DNA of 9,858 nucleotides, taken from positions 1 through 9,858 of the forward strand of contig CABSMX010000080.1 in the NCBI GenBank assembly GCA_902478945.1. Reading direction: 5' to 3'. The notes beneath the pieces were generated by a model that was given only the letters and a program-made list of their open reading frames with translations, searched no databases and was not told the DNA's origin. Each line of letters begins with the position of its first letter. The stretch's first letter is position 1. The stretch comes from an uncultured Collinsella sp. (GTDB taxonomy: Bacteria > Actinomycetota > Coriobacteriia > Coriobacteriales > Coriobacteriaceae). Made by a program: the position numbers and the translations under genes. Of this stretch, positions 1 through 6,265 are shown in pieces.

Positions 1-234
1 CTTGCGAATATCGCCGGGCGCCAGATTGACCGTAATGCCCGAGCGCGGGATCTCGAATCCGGCAGAGCGCATCGCGCAGCGAATGCGCCCACGCGACTCC
101 ATGACCTCCATACTCGGGATGCCGAGCATCTGGATGCCCGGGATGCCGCCCGCAAGCGAAACCTCGACCGTGACGGGAATCGCCTCAACGCCGCGGATAC
201 AGGCTGCGTGAACGGCAAACGTCTCGAACGCCAT
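1..234 (-). CDS. comM: ComM/YifB-family Mg-chelatase-like AAA+ ATPase (5' part only)
   Basis: Only the first 78 codons lie in the window; the gene runs off the left edge. The translation starts MAFETFAVHAACIRG and continues with VEAIPVTVEVSLAGGIPGIQ, an ESRGRIR segment and ITVNLAPGDIRK. This is the characteristic N-terminal domain of the YifB/ComM family (family pattern: PVxVEVxxxxGLPxxxxVGLP, ESRxRVRxA, ITVNLAPADxRK). ComM is a hexameric helicase that aids branch migration during natural transformation, and close homologues are widespread in non-competent bacteria too. The Walker motifs would lie downstream, outside the window. The ATG at 234-232 overlaps the yraN stop in TGATG, so translation is probably coupled; an in-frame GTG one codon earlier (237-235) is an alternative start. 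The family is secure, but competence in this organism is not shown by the sequence. Confidence 0.9.
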   Translation of the reverse strand, partial: MAFETFAVHAACIRGVEAIPVTVEVSLAGGIPGIQMLGIPSMEVMESRGRIRCAMRSAGFEIPRSGITVNLAPGDIRK

Positions 235-719
235 CACGACACCTGCCAATCGAACGCATTGTACTGGTGCTCGATCTCGGCGATATGCCCGCCGCGAATG
301 GTGACGCCCACGGCATCGAAGCGGATCGCCTTGAGCGGATAATGCTCCATGAGATAACAACTCGCGATGCGACGATAGCGCCGCTGCTTTTGGGCGTTCA
401 CCGCTTCCTCGGGAAACACCCGCGTATCGCAATCCAGCGCAACACGCCTGGTCTTGACCTCGGCCATCACCACCACATCGTCGAGCTCATCGAGCAGCAC
501 CAGGTCGGCCTCGCCCTCCGAGCATCGATAGCCTTGTTCCAGCAATGCATAGCCGCGCTCGTTAAAGTAATCGATTGCGATAAGCTCGCCCAGCATACCG
601 AGCTCGCGAGGACTGAGCCCCTTGATAAACTCGGGCGTGATCGACCCGCAATCGAGCTCCCCCTCTTCCCAACGCTCCTTGAGCTGCTGCGTCTTGCTCA
701 TTTTGGCTGCGGCACACAT
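234..719 (-). CDS. yraN: YraN/UPF0102-family putative endonuclease
   Basis: A 161-residue protein of the UPF0102 family, which has a PD-(D/E)XK nuclease-like fold related to Holliday-junction resolvases; its cellular role is not well defined. Visible motifs are GELIAIDYFNERGY (44-57), the acidic SEGEADLVLLD (68-78), the AEVKTRR core (86-92; E87 and K89 are the expected catalytic pair) and a KQRRYRRIASCYL helix (111-123). All fall in family order. The N-terminal 40 or so residues are extra relative to the usual protein of about 120 residues. I chose the ATG at 719 because AAAGGAG lies 5 nt upstream; the longer open frame to 851 has no such site. An internal ATG at 701 (MSKTQQ) has no good ribosome binding site. 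The gene lies between rnhB and comM and overlaps comM by one base, a common arrangement. Confidence 0.88.
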   Translation of the reverse strand: MCAAAKMSKTQQLKERWEEGELDCGSITPEFIKGLSPRELGMLGELIAIDYFNERGYALLEQGYRCSEGEADLVLLDELDDVVVMAEVKTRRVALDCDTRVFPEEAVNAQKQRRYRRIASCYLMEHYPLKAIRFDAVGVTIRGGHIAEIEHQYNAFDWQVS

Positions 720-724
720 GGGGT

Positions 725-731
725 CTCCTTT
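725..731 (-). promoter_or_regulatory. Ribosome binding site of yraN
   Basis: On the minus strand this reads AAAGGAG and ends 5 nt before the ATG at 719. It decides the start against the longer open frame that begins at 851 and against the internal ATG at 701. Confidence 0.75.
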
Positions 732-822
732 CCCACTTCCTGCATTGCCTCGATAATGAGGGCAGGTTTCATGCGGGTAAGTACCGGAAGCAAACCAAAA
801 ACCAACCAAATGCCGACAAATG

Positions 823-860
823 AGGGGCCGCGCGCAACAATAGCGTTGCACACGGCCCCT
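823..860 (-). terminator. GC-rich hairpin between rnhB and yraN, possible weak terminator
   Basis: An outer 8-bp stem (AGGGGCCG at 823-830 with CGGCCCCT at 853-860) encloses a 3x3 internal loop, then a 5-bp stem GCAAC/GTTGC (834-838 with 845-849) with a 6-nt loop. It lies 47 bp past the rnhB stop. On the minus strand it is followed by CATTTG and then, further on, by T-rich sequence, not by a clean U-tract. It could be an imperfect terminator, a processing site or an attenuator ahead of yraN. Confidence 0.4.
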
Positions 861-907
861 ACCAGCAGGTTTATGGAGCCCTTAAGGTCCCAGTCTTCAC
901 AATTGGC

Positions 908-1696
908 CTAAAAAAGGCGCTCAGTCTGCAGAAAGTTTCCGCAAAAGCTCACACGGTGCAGCGGACAAAGTCCATGTTTGCGAATCGCCTCGATGTGCTC
1001 GGGGCTTGCGTAGCCCTTCGACTCGGCCAAATGGTACTCGGGATATTCGGCATCGTACTCGACCATCATCTCGTCACGCGTGACCTTTGCCATGATGGAT
1101 GCCGCGGCGATACAGGCGATCTTGGCATCGCCCTTGACCACGTCGCGCTCGTGGGGCACGGCGCCCAGGGGGTTACCGTCCATAAGCACGCAATCGGGCT
1201 CAAGCCCCGTATCTGCCACCGCACCCGCGACAGCGGCTCGAATGGCGCGGGCCATGCCCATCTCATCGATATCTGCAGGAGCGATATGGCAAAAGCCGAT
1301 AGCAGTCGCCACCTCGGCAATCTTCACCGAAAGCAGCTCGCGGCGCGCCGGCGTGAGCTTTTTGGAATCGTTGATGCCCCAGATGCGCGGCTCCATCGGA
1401 AGACACACGGCACACACGGTCAGGGGACCCGCTACCGAGCCACGGCCCACCTCGTCGACGCCCACGACCACGCCATCACCGCCGAGCTCATGCATAAGCT
1501 CGTACATGCCGTTGACGCGCTCGCGTTCGGCAAGTTCCTTGGCATGGCGCTTAAGGGCACGTTCGCAAGCCTTGATCACCTGCTGGCGCGGATCCTCGCG
1601 ATAATGCTCCACGAGGGCGGGAATCTCCTCGAACGTGGCGCTCGCCAGCTCGCCGGCAACCTGCGATGCCGAAACCGAGCTCGTCATATTGGCCAT
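908..1696 (-). CDS. rnhB: Ribonuclease HII
   Basis: A 262-residue RNase HII, which cleaves the RNA strand of RNA-DNA hybrids and nicks 5' of single ribonucleotides misincorporated in DNA. The catalytic core starts at VGVDEVGRGSVAGPL, with the metal-binding pair D81 and E82 in DEVGRG. It continues through NDSKKL (109-114), D173 in LMDGNP, and D208 in AKVTRDEM after a KGDAKIACIAAASI segment (189-202). All four acidic residues expected of the family are present. About 75 residues precede the core, rich in charged helical sequence (ACERALKRHAKELAERERV); a similar extension is known in Bacillus-type RNase HII. The start is the ATG at 1696, with AAGGAGG 7 nt upstream; an upstream ATG at 1714 would place that ribosome binding site inside the coding region. 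It begins just 29 bp past the rplS terminator. Confidence 0.96.
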   Translation of the reverse strand: MANMTSSVSASQVAGELASATFEEIPALVEHYREDPRQQVIKACERALKRHAKELAERERVNGMYELMHELGGDGVVVGVDEVGRGSVAGPLTVCAVCLPMEPRIWGINDSKKLTPARRELLSVKIAEVATAIGFCHIAPADIDEMGMARAIRAAVAGAVADTGLEPDCVLMDGNPLGAVPHERDVVKGDAKIACIAAASIMAKVTRDEMMVEYDAEYPEYHLAESKGYASPEHIEAIRKHGLCPLHRVSFCGNFLQTERLF

Positions 1697-1703
1697 ACCA
1701 GGC

Positions 1704-1710
1704 CCTCCTT
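1704..1710 (-). promoter_or_regulatory. Ribosome binding site of rnhB
   Basis: The minus strand reads AAGGAGG with a 7-nt spacer to the ATG at 1696. It fixes the start six codons inside the longest open frame (which begins at 1714). Confidence 0.8.
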
Positions 1711-1724
1711 GCATGCAAATCAGA

Positions 1725-1755
1725 TAAAAAGAAGGGCCACCCGAAGGTGGCCCTT
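1725..1755 (-). terminator. Rho-independent terminator of rplS
   Basis: A perfect 10-bp stem, AAGGGCCACC at 1732-1741 with GGTGGCCCTT at 1746-1755, closes a UUCG tetraloop on the RNA strand. CTTTTTATC follows on the minus strand (1731 down to 1723). It lies 34 bp beyond the rplS stop and is a textbook intrinsic terminator. Confidence 0.93.
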
Positions 1756-1789
1756 GTGTCCAAACGAGTGGACGGACGCTGCGATCTTC

Positions 1790-2131
1790 TTAGCGGTTCT
1801 CGGGGATGCGAGCAGCCTTGCCCACCTTGTCGCGGAGGTAGTACAGCTTGGCGCGACGGACGCGACCATGACGAACGACCTCGAGCTTGGCGATCTTGGG
1901 GCTGTGAAGCGGGAAGGTACGCTCAACACCGACACCGAAGGAAATCTTGCGGACGGTGAAGGTCTCGCGGGCACCGGCGCCGGCCATGCGGATGACGTCG
2001 CCCTGGAAGACCTGGATGCGCTCGCGGTCGCCTTCCTTAATGCGGTAGTGAACCTTGACGTTGTCGGCGACGCGAACCTGAGGAATGTCCTCGCGGATCT
2101 GCTGACGCTCGATTGCGCGGATGTAATCCAT
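1790..2131 (-). CDS. rplS: 50S ribosomal protein L19
   Basis: A 113-residue L19, the usual length for the family, located at the 30S-50S interface of the ribosome. The protein shows the family signature throughout: DYIRAIERQQIREDIPQVRV near the start, EGDRERIQVFQGDVIRM, TFTVRKISFGVGVERTFPLH, SPKIAKLEVVRHGRVRRAKL and YYLRDKVGKAARIPENR at the C-terminus. The start is the ATG at 2131, with TAAGGA 7 nt upstream; an in-frame TTG two codons earlier (2137) is not needed. The gene has its own promoter-like element upstream, a leader of roughly 60 nt able to form hairpins, and a strong terminator downstream. It therefore looks like a monocistronic unit with some readthrough into rnhB. Confidence 0.98.
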   Translation of the reverse strand: MDYIRAIERQQIREDIPQVRVADNVKVHYRIKEGDRERIQVFQGDVIRMAGAGARETFTVRKISFGVGVERTFPLHSPKIAKLEVVRHGRVRRAKLYYLRDKVGKAARIPENR

Positions 2132-2138
2132 GTGCAAT

Positions 2139-2144
2139 TCCTTA
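2139..2144 (-). promoter_or_regulatory. Ribosome binding site of rplS
   Basis: The minus strand reads TAAGGA with a 7-nt spacer to the ATG at 2131. This supports that start over the in-frame TTG at 2137, which would leave almost no spacer. Confidence 0.7.
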
Positions 2145-2153
2145 CTCTTCTAG

Positions 2154-2179
2154 AGGTGCCGTTCCACCTAGGCCGGCAC
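2154..2179 (-). promoter_or_regulatory. rplS leader with two mutually exclusive hairpins
   Basis: Two inverted repeats share bases in the untranslated leader. GTGCCG (2156-2161) can pair with CGGCAC (2174-2179), leaving a 12-nt loop. Alternatively AGGTG (2154-2158) can pair with CACCT (2165-2169), leaving a 6-nt loop. Both cannot form at once. Ribosomal-protein leaders often carry autoregulatory structures, but I do not recognise this one as a named L19 leader. Confidence 0.35.
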
Positions 2180-2200
2180 GTAGTTGAACAAACGTATTCG

Positions 2201-2228
2201 AGTATACACGCGCGGGTTTCTGCTGCAA
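2201..2228 (-). promoter_or_regulatory. Probable housekeeping promoter of rplS
   Basis: On the minus strand a -10 box TATACT (2201-2206, 5 of 6 to consensus) lies 16 bp downstream of TTGCAG (2223-2228, a weak -35). The upstream flank is AT-rich. The predicted start near 2194 gives a leader of about 60 nt. The promoter lies between the ppdK hairpin and rplS, so it fits independent transcription of rplS. Confidence 0.5.
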
Positions 2229-2270
2229 GAACAATTTTTTACGCAGACAAAAAGACAAAACCCGCACATG

Positions 2271-2302
2271 ATAACCGCCCGCCTCACGAATGAGACGGGC
2301 GG
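2271..2302 (-). terminator. Terminator hairpin after ppdK
   Basis: A 12-bp stem (2275-2286 with 2291-2302, one G-U pair) closes a UUCG loop on the RNA strand, 38 bp past the ppdK stop. It is followed by TTATCATG, a poor U-tract, with a second T-rich run (TTTTGTCTTTTT) about 15 bp further on. The stem is strong enough for termination; the U-tract is the weak point. Confidence 0.75.
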
Positions 2303-2340
2303 CGTGAAGGGGGCTACGCTAGGCGCCCAAACCCAAAACG

Positions 2341-5091
2341 TTAGGCGGAACGCTTGGCCTCGAGCTTGGCCTGGGCGGCAGCCAGGCGCGCGAGGGGCAC
2401 GCGATAGGGCGAACAGGACACGTAGTCCACGTCGGCCACGTTAAACAGGGCCTTGATGGACTTGGGGTCGCCGCCGTGCTCGCCGCACACGCCAAAGTGC
2501 ATGTCGGGGTTGGTGGCGCGACCTTTCTCGACGGCCATGCGCACGAGCTCCAGCACCGCCGAGTCGATGGTCTCGAAGGGGTTGTCCTTCAAGATCTTCT
2601 TGTGCAGGTACAGCGGGATGAACTTGGCCTCGGCGTCGTCGCGCGAGAAACCGAAGGTCGTCTGGGTAAGGTCGTTGGTACCAAAGCAGAAGAAGTCGGC
2701 GTGCTGCGCGATCTCGTCGGCAACCATGCAGGCACGCGGCAGCTCGAGCATCGTGCCCACGGGAATATTGAGCTCGACGCCCTCCTCGGCGGAAACCTCG
2801 GCGATCACGCGCTCGATGACCTCGCGAGTCTGAACGTGCTCGGCCGTAATGGAAACGAGCGGAACCATGATCTCGGGGCGCGGGTCGACGCCCTCCTTGA
2901 TAAGGCGGGCAGCAGCCGTGGCCACTGCGCGAACCTGCATGAGCGGCAGATCGCTAAAGACGACGGACAGGCGCACACCGCGCAGGCCGAGCATCGGGTT
3001 GGACTCGACCATGCCGTCGATACGACGCAGACGGGTGCGCAGAGCGGCAAGCTCTTCCTCGTTGGCGCCAGCGGCTTCCTTCTTGGTGATGGCGACCTCG
3101 AGCTCACGCGGATTATCCAGGAACTCGTGCAGCGGCGGATCGAGCAGGCGAACGACCACATCGCGACCGGACATGGTCTTGAACATCGCCAGGAAGTCCT
3201 CGGTCTGAACCTTGAGCAGGTCGGCGAGGGCCTGCTGCTTCACGGCCTCATCATCGGACAAGATAAAGCTCTGGATGATGTTCTTGCGGTCGCCCAGGAA
3301 CATGTGCTCGGTGCGGCACAGGCCAATAGCCTCGGCACCAAACTCGAGCGCGAGCTCGGCATCCTCGGGATTGTCAGCGTTGACGCGCACATGGTTGGCG
3401 TGGCCGACGGTCTCGTCCAGGCGAATCTCGTCGGCCCAGGACAGGATGGTGTCCAGGTCGCCGGTGAGCTCGGCCGAAACCAGATCAACGGCGCCGTCGA
3501 CGACGATACCCTGGGTGCCGTCGATGGAGATGACATCGCCCTCGTGCAGCACACGATCGCTGCCTTCGATGCGTACAACCTTCTCAGCCGCGTCAATGTG
3601 GAAGCGCTCGACGCCGCAGACGCAGGGTGTGCCCATACCGCGAGCGATAACGGCGGCATGACTCGTCTTGCCACCGTGGCTGGTCAGGATGCCCTCGGCG
3701 GCAACCATGCCCTTCAAATCGTCGGGGTTGGTCTCCCAGCGAACCAAAATGACCTTGCGGCCCTCGTTGGCGCGCGCGACGGCATCGTCGCTCGAGAACA
3801 CGACCTCGCCCACGGCGGCACCAGGGCTGGCGTTAAGACCGCTGGCCAGAGCCTCGTACTTCTTGGAGGCATCAAACTGCGGGTGCAGGAGCTGGTCGAG
3901 CTGCGCGGGATCGATACGGGCCACGGCCTCCTCGCGGGTGATCAGGCCCTCCTCGACCATTTCGATGGCGATACGCAGGGCGGCGGTGGCGGTGCGCTTG
4001 CCCACGCGCGTCTGGAGCATCCAGAGCTTGCCCTGCTCGATGGTGAACTCGATATCGCACATATCGCGGTAATGATCCTCGAGCGTCAGGAAAACGCGCT
4101 CGAGCTCCTCGCCCGCGGACTCGAGGCCCGGGGTGGTCTTGAGGTCGGCGATGGGCTCGGTGTTGCGGATGCCAGCAACAACGTCCTCGCCCTGGGCATT
4201 AACCAAAAAGTCACCGTAGAACTCCTTGGTGCCGTCGGCCGGGTTGCGCGTAAAGGCGACGCCGGTCGCAGAGGTCTCCCCCTTGTTGCCAACCGCCCTG
4301 GCCTGCACGTTGACGGCGGTGCCGAGCTCGTCGGAAATGCCGTGCTGCTTGCGGTAGATGCAGGCGCGATCATTCATCCAGCTGCCAAAGACGGCCTGGA
4401 TGGCAAGGCGCAGCTGGAGCTCCGGATCGTGCGGGAAGACGGGCTTGCCGTCGACGACCTCGAGCTCGGGATACAGGTCGGCCTCGACGTTCTCGGAGAA
4501 AATGCTCTTAAAGGTCTCGACGAGCTCCTGCAGGTCTTCGGCCGAAAGCTCGGAATCGACGCGAACGCCGGCGACCAGGCGTGCCTGGGTCAGCGCGTTC
4601 TCGAACAGGTCGGCGTCAACACCCATAACGACGTTGGAGAACATCTGGATAAAGCGGCGGTAGCTATCCCAGGCAAAACGCGGGTTTTGCGTCTGAGCAA
4701 TGAGGCCCTGAACGGAGTCGTCGTTGAGGCCCAAGTTGAGGACCGTATCCATCATGCCGGGCATGGAGAACGGGGCGCCCGAGCGAACCGACACGAGCAG
4801 CGGATCGGAGGCGTCGCCGAGCTTCTTGCCGCAGCGGGCCTCGAGGTCGGCCTCGGCGGCAACGATCTCATCGAGTGCGCCTTCGGGCCAGACGTTGCCG
4901 GCGCCGGAGTACTCGACGCAGGTCTGGCAGGTAATGGTAAAGCCACCGGGAACCGGCAGACCGATGCGGCTCATCTCGGCAAGGTTTGCGCCCTTGCCGC
5001 CAAGCACGAAGTTCATGGACTTGTCGCCCTCAGTGACACAGGTGCCCTGGGTGTCGGTTCCAAAACGGTAAACCCTCTTGCAATCGCTCAC
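2341..5091 (-). CDS. ppdK: Pyruvate, phosphate dikinase
   Basis: A 916-residue PPDK, which reversibly converts pyruvate, ATP and phosphate to PEP, AMP and pyrophosphate, a key step of PPi-dependent glycolysis or gluconeogenesis in anaerobes. The N-terminal ATP-grasp domain shows VLGGKGANLAEM (29-40), SVRSGAPFSMPGMMDT (101-116) and, at its end, LWMLQTRVGKRTA (356-368). The central phosphohistidine domain has the SHGGKTSHAAVIARG motif (471-485), with catalytic H478 and the regulatory threonine T476. The C-terminal TIM-barrel has GLCRTEHMF (590-598), RLLDPPLHEF (648-657), FGTNDLTQTTFGFSRDD (803-819) and GVCGEHGGDP (867-876), where C869 is the expected proton donor. All key residues are intact. 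The start is GTG at 5091, with AAGGGG 7 nt upstream. It is somewhat longer than the clostridial enzyme of about 874 residues. Its regulator lies immediately upstream across a 298-bp gap. Confidence 0.98.
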   Translation of the reverse strand: MSDCKRVYRFGTDTQGTCVTEGDKSMNFVLGGKGANLAEMSRIGLPVPGGFTITCQTCVEYSGAGNVWPEGALDEIVAAEADLEARCGKKLGDASDPLLVSVRSGAPFSMPGMMDTVLNLGLNDDSVQGLIAQTQNPRFAWDSYRRFIQMFSNVVMGVDADLFENALTQARLVAGVRVDSELSAEDLQELVETFKSIFSENVEADLYPELEVVDGKPVFPHDPELQLRLAIQAVFGSWMNDRACIYRKQHGISDELGTAVNVQARAVGNKGETSATGVAFTRNPADGTKEFYGDFLVNAQGEDVVAGIRNTEPIADLKTTPGLESAGEELERVFLTLEDHYRDMCDIEFTIEQGKLWMLQTRVGKRTATAALRIAIEMVEEGLITREEAVARIDPAQLDQLLHPQFDASKKYEALASGLNASPGAAVGEVVFSSDDAVARANEGRKVILVRWETNPDDLKGMVAAEGILTSHGGKTSHAAVIARGMGTPCVCGVERFHIDAAEKVVRIEGSDRVLHEGDVISIDGTQGIVVDGAVDLVSAELTGDLDTILSWADEIRLDETVGHANHVRVNADNPEDAELALEFGAEAIGLCRTEHMFLGDRKNIIQSFILSDDEAVKQQALADLLKVQTEDFLAMFKTMSGRDVVVRLLDPPLHEFLDNPRELEVAITKKEAAGANEEELAALRTRLRRIDGMVESNPMLGLRGVRLSVVFSDLPLMQVRAVATAAARLIKEGVDPRPEIMVPLVSITAEHVQTREVIERVIAEVSAEEGVELNIPVGTMLELPRACMVADEIAQHADFFCFGTNDLTQTTFGFSRDDAEAKFIPLYLHKKILKDNPFETIDSAVLELVRMAVEKGRATNPDMHFGVCGEHGGDPKSIKALFNVADVDYVSCSPYRVPLARLAAAQAKLEAKRSA

Positions 5092-5098
5092 GATACTT

Positions 5099-5104
5099 CC
5101 CCTT
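5099..5104 (-). promoter_or_regulatory. Ribosome binding site of ppdK (GTG start)
   Basis: The minus strand reads AAGGGG with a 7-nt spacer to GTG at 5091-5089. The spacing and the PPDK N-terminus (YRFGTDTQG follows within ten residues) support GTG; no ATG fits here. Confidence 0.7.
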
Positions 5105-5213
5105 CTATGCGCTCTCGCGCACGACCGTGGTGACGAATCGACCCGCCGGATGCGGGCCGTGAGGGAACTATACGGCGGACGTTGAGCGGGCTTGCGTAGA
5201 GGGTGCGGGGTTT

Positions 5214-5251
5214 GGTAAACGAGGTAAATGTGGCGGTAAACGGTAGGTAAA
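5214..5251 (+). repeat. Array of four GGTAAA direct repeats
   Basis: GGTAAA occurs at 5214-5219, 5223-5228, 5235-5240 and 5246-5251, that is at steps of 9, 12 and 11 bp. One inverted copy, TTTACC, lies at 5321-5326. The spacing near one helical turn suggests repeated binding of a regulator upstream of ppdK. The exact repeats are seen in the sequence; the function is inferred. Confidence 0.55.
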
Positions 5252-5263
5252 GGTGGTCACATT

Positions 5264-5347
5264 ATGAAGATACCAATGCAAGAGAATTGCAGGTCAAATG
5301 CAAGTTCTTTGCTAAATCGCTTTACCAATATCGTGCATTATTTATAG
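5264..5347 (+). CDS. Possible 27-residue small ORF (unsupported product)
   Basis: A plus-strand frame ATG to TAG encodes MKIPMQENCRSN... ending NIVHYL, 27 residues. AAAGGTGG (5249-5256) lies 7 nt before the ATG, a plausible ribosome binding site. A 5-bp hairpin (5351-5363) and five Ts (5370-5374) follow. Codon use is AT-rich, unlike the genes around it. I see no convincing plus-strand promoter, and an ORF this short arises easily by chance. I recognise no family; treat it as a candidate only. Confidence 0.15.
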   Translation: MKIPMQENCRSNASSLLNRFTNIVHYL

Positions 5348-5389
5348 GTAGTCTTTTTAAGACGGTGCATTTTTAGCTACCCCAAAGAG

Positions 5390-6265
5390 TTAGCTTTGCT
5401 GGGCTCGGCGGGCGGCGCGGCGGGCACGGGCTTCTTGGATTTCCTCCAGGTGACCGATGATCTCGGAGGCACTCTCCTCGATCGCCTTGCCGTCGGTGCG
5501 CACCACAAAGCAGCCCAGACGCTTCATAAGGGCGCGGGCTTCCTCGAGCTCGCTGCGCACACTCTCGGGCTCGACATAGGAGCCGGCAACGGCGCGAGCA
5601 TAGTCATCGCCCAAGCGGCTATCGCGAATTTCAGAAATAACGTCGACGGTCGAAATCAGGCCGAACAACCGCATCGGGTCGACCTCGTAAATTGACTTCG
5701 GCGGCTCCATGCCATGGGCCAAAGGAACATTGGCAACCTTGTAACCCTGATAGGCCAAATACATCGACAGCGGCGTCTTGGACGTACGCGACACACCCAG
5801 CAGCACGATATCGGCACCCGACAGATCGTCGCAACCGCGCCCGTCGTCGTGCTCAACGAAATACTCCATGGCCTCGATGCGATGGAAATAGCGGTCATCG
5901 GTCTTGTGAATCACGCCCGCGACGCCCTTGGGCGGCACACCGATGAGCGACGACAGCACGGCGAGCGCTGGGCCGATCAGGTCAACCGAACGAATATGCA
6001 GCATGCCCAGGTAATCGAGCACGCGGGCGCGAAGCGCCGGATCGACAATGGTGTGGAACACGGCAATATCGCGATGGTCCGCATCGACGCGCGGGCCCAC
6101 AAACGACTTGACCTGCTCCACCGAGTTCACCTTGGGCAGGCGCAAGAGACGAAAAGCCCCTTCATCAAATTGCCCGGACGCCGCAAGCACCACCTCACAA
6201 GCGGTATCGCCGAGAGAGTCGGAGATAACGATAACGGTGGGACGAACGGCGACCGGGCAATCCAT
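5390..6265 (-). CDS. PPDK regulatory protein (ADP-dependent kinase / Pi-dependent phosphorylase)
   Basis: A 291-residue member of the kinase-pyrophosphorylase family (DUF299/PDRP, related to Bacillus YqfL and E. coli PpsR). These bifunctional enzymes inactivate PPDK or PEP synthase by phosphorylating the threonine two residues before the catalytic histidine, using ADP, and reactivate it by phosphorolysis. Visible features are VIVISDSLGDTAC (11-23), HKTDDRYFHRIEAMEYF...HDDG (120-142), the P-loop-like GVSRTSKTPLSMYLA (157-171) and VANVPLA (178-184). The C-terminus ends in a basic, alanine-rich tail. The start is ATG at 6265, with AAGGAG (6272-6277) 6 nt upstream. It follows glyS by 34 bp, so it is probably co-transcribed with glyQS, and its likely substrate PPDK is the next gene. 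Neighbouring PPDK makes PPDK a better target than PEP synthase. Confidence 0.95.
   Translation of the reverse strand: MDCPVAVRPTVIVISDSLGDTACEVVLAASGQFDEGAFRLLRLPKVNSVEQVKSFVGPRVDADHRDIAVFHTIVDPALRARVLDYLGMLHIRSVDLIGPALAVLSSLIGVPPKGVAGVIHKTDDRYFHRIEAMEYFVEHDDGRGCDDLSGADIVLLGVSRTSKTPLSMYLAYQGYKVANVPLAHGMEPPKSIYEVDPMRLFGLISTVDVISEIRDSRLGDDYARAVAGSYVEPESVRSELEEARALMKRLGCFVVRTDGKAIEESASEIIGHLEEIQEARARRAARRAQQS

Larger units (their letters stand above)
5092..5389. promoter_or_regulatory. ppdK upstream region with motif arrays, AT-rich on the pdrP side
   Basis: A 298-bp gap between pdrP and ppdK, the longest non-coding stretch in the window. The ppdK-proximal third is GC-rich and can form a stem CCCGC/GCGGG in the leader. 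The remainder, from about 5210 to 5389, is visibly AT-richer than the genes around it. Possible minus-strand -10 boxes are TATAGT (5172-5167) and CATAAT (5266-5261), neither with a convincing -35. It holds four GGTAAA motifs (5214, 5223, 5235, 5246), one inverted copy (TTTACC at 5321), and TGC motifs at 11-bp steps (5277, 5288, 5299, 5310). A short hairpin GTCTT/AAGAC (5351-5363) is flanked by two GTGCATT copies (5333 and 5365). No standard terminator for pdrP is visible. The layout suggests a regulated promoter for ppdK. Confidence 0.5.

Noticed and set aside
720..851. Longer start for yraN at 851
   Set aside because: The added 44 residues fall across the GC-rich hairpin, have no family similarity, and the ATG at 719 has an excellent ribosome binding site.
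956..2293. A 445-codon plus-strand open frame spanning rnhB and rplS
   Set aside because: It crosses two clear minus-strand genes plus their terminator and promoter, has no ribosome binding site I can support, and its translation looks like antisense sequence rich in His, Ala and Leu.
2476..5133. An 885-codon plus-strand open frame opposite ppdK
   Set aside because: Same codon-on-codon effect: ppdK avoids TTA, CTA and TCA. PPDK is intact with all catalytic residues, so the antisense frame is a shadow.
5214..5315. CRISPR-like repeat array in the ppdK upstream gap
   Set aside because: The repeated units are only 6 bp with 3-6 bp between them; there are no long repeats, spacers or cas genes.
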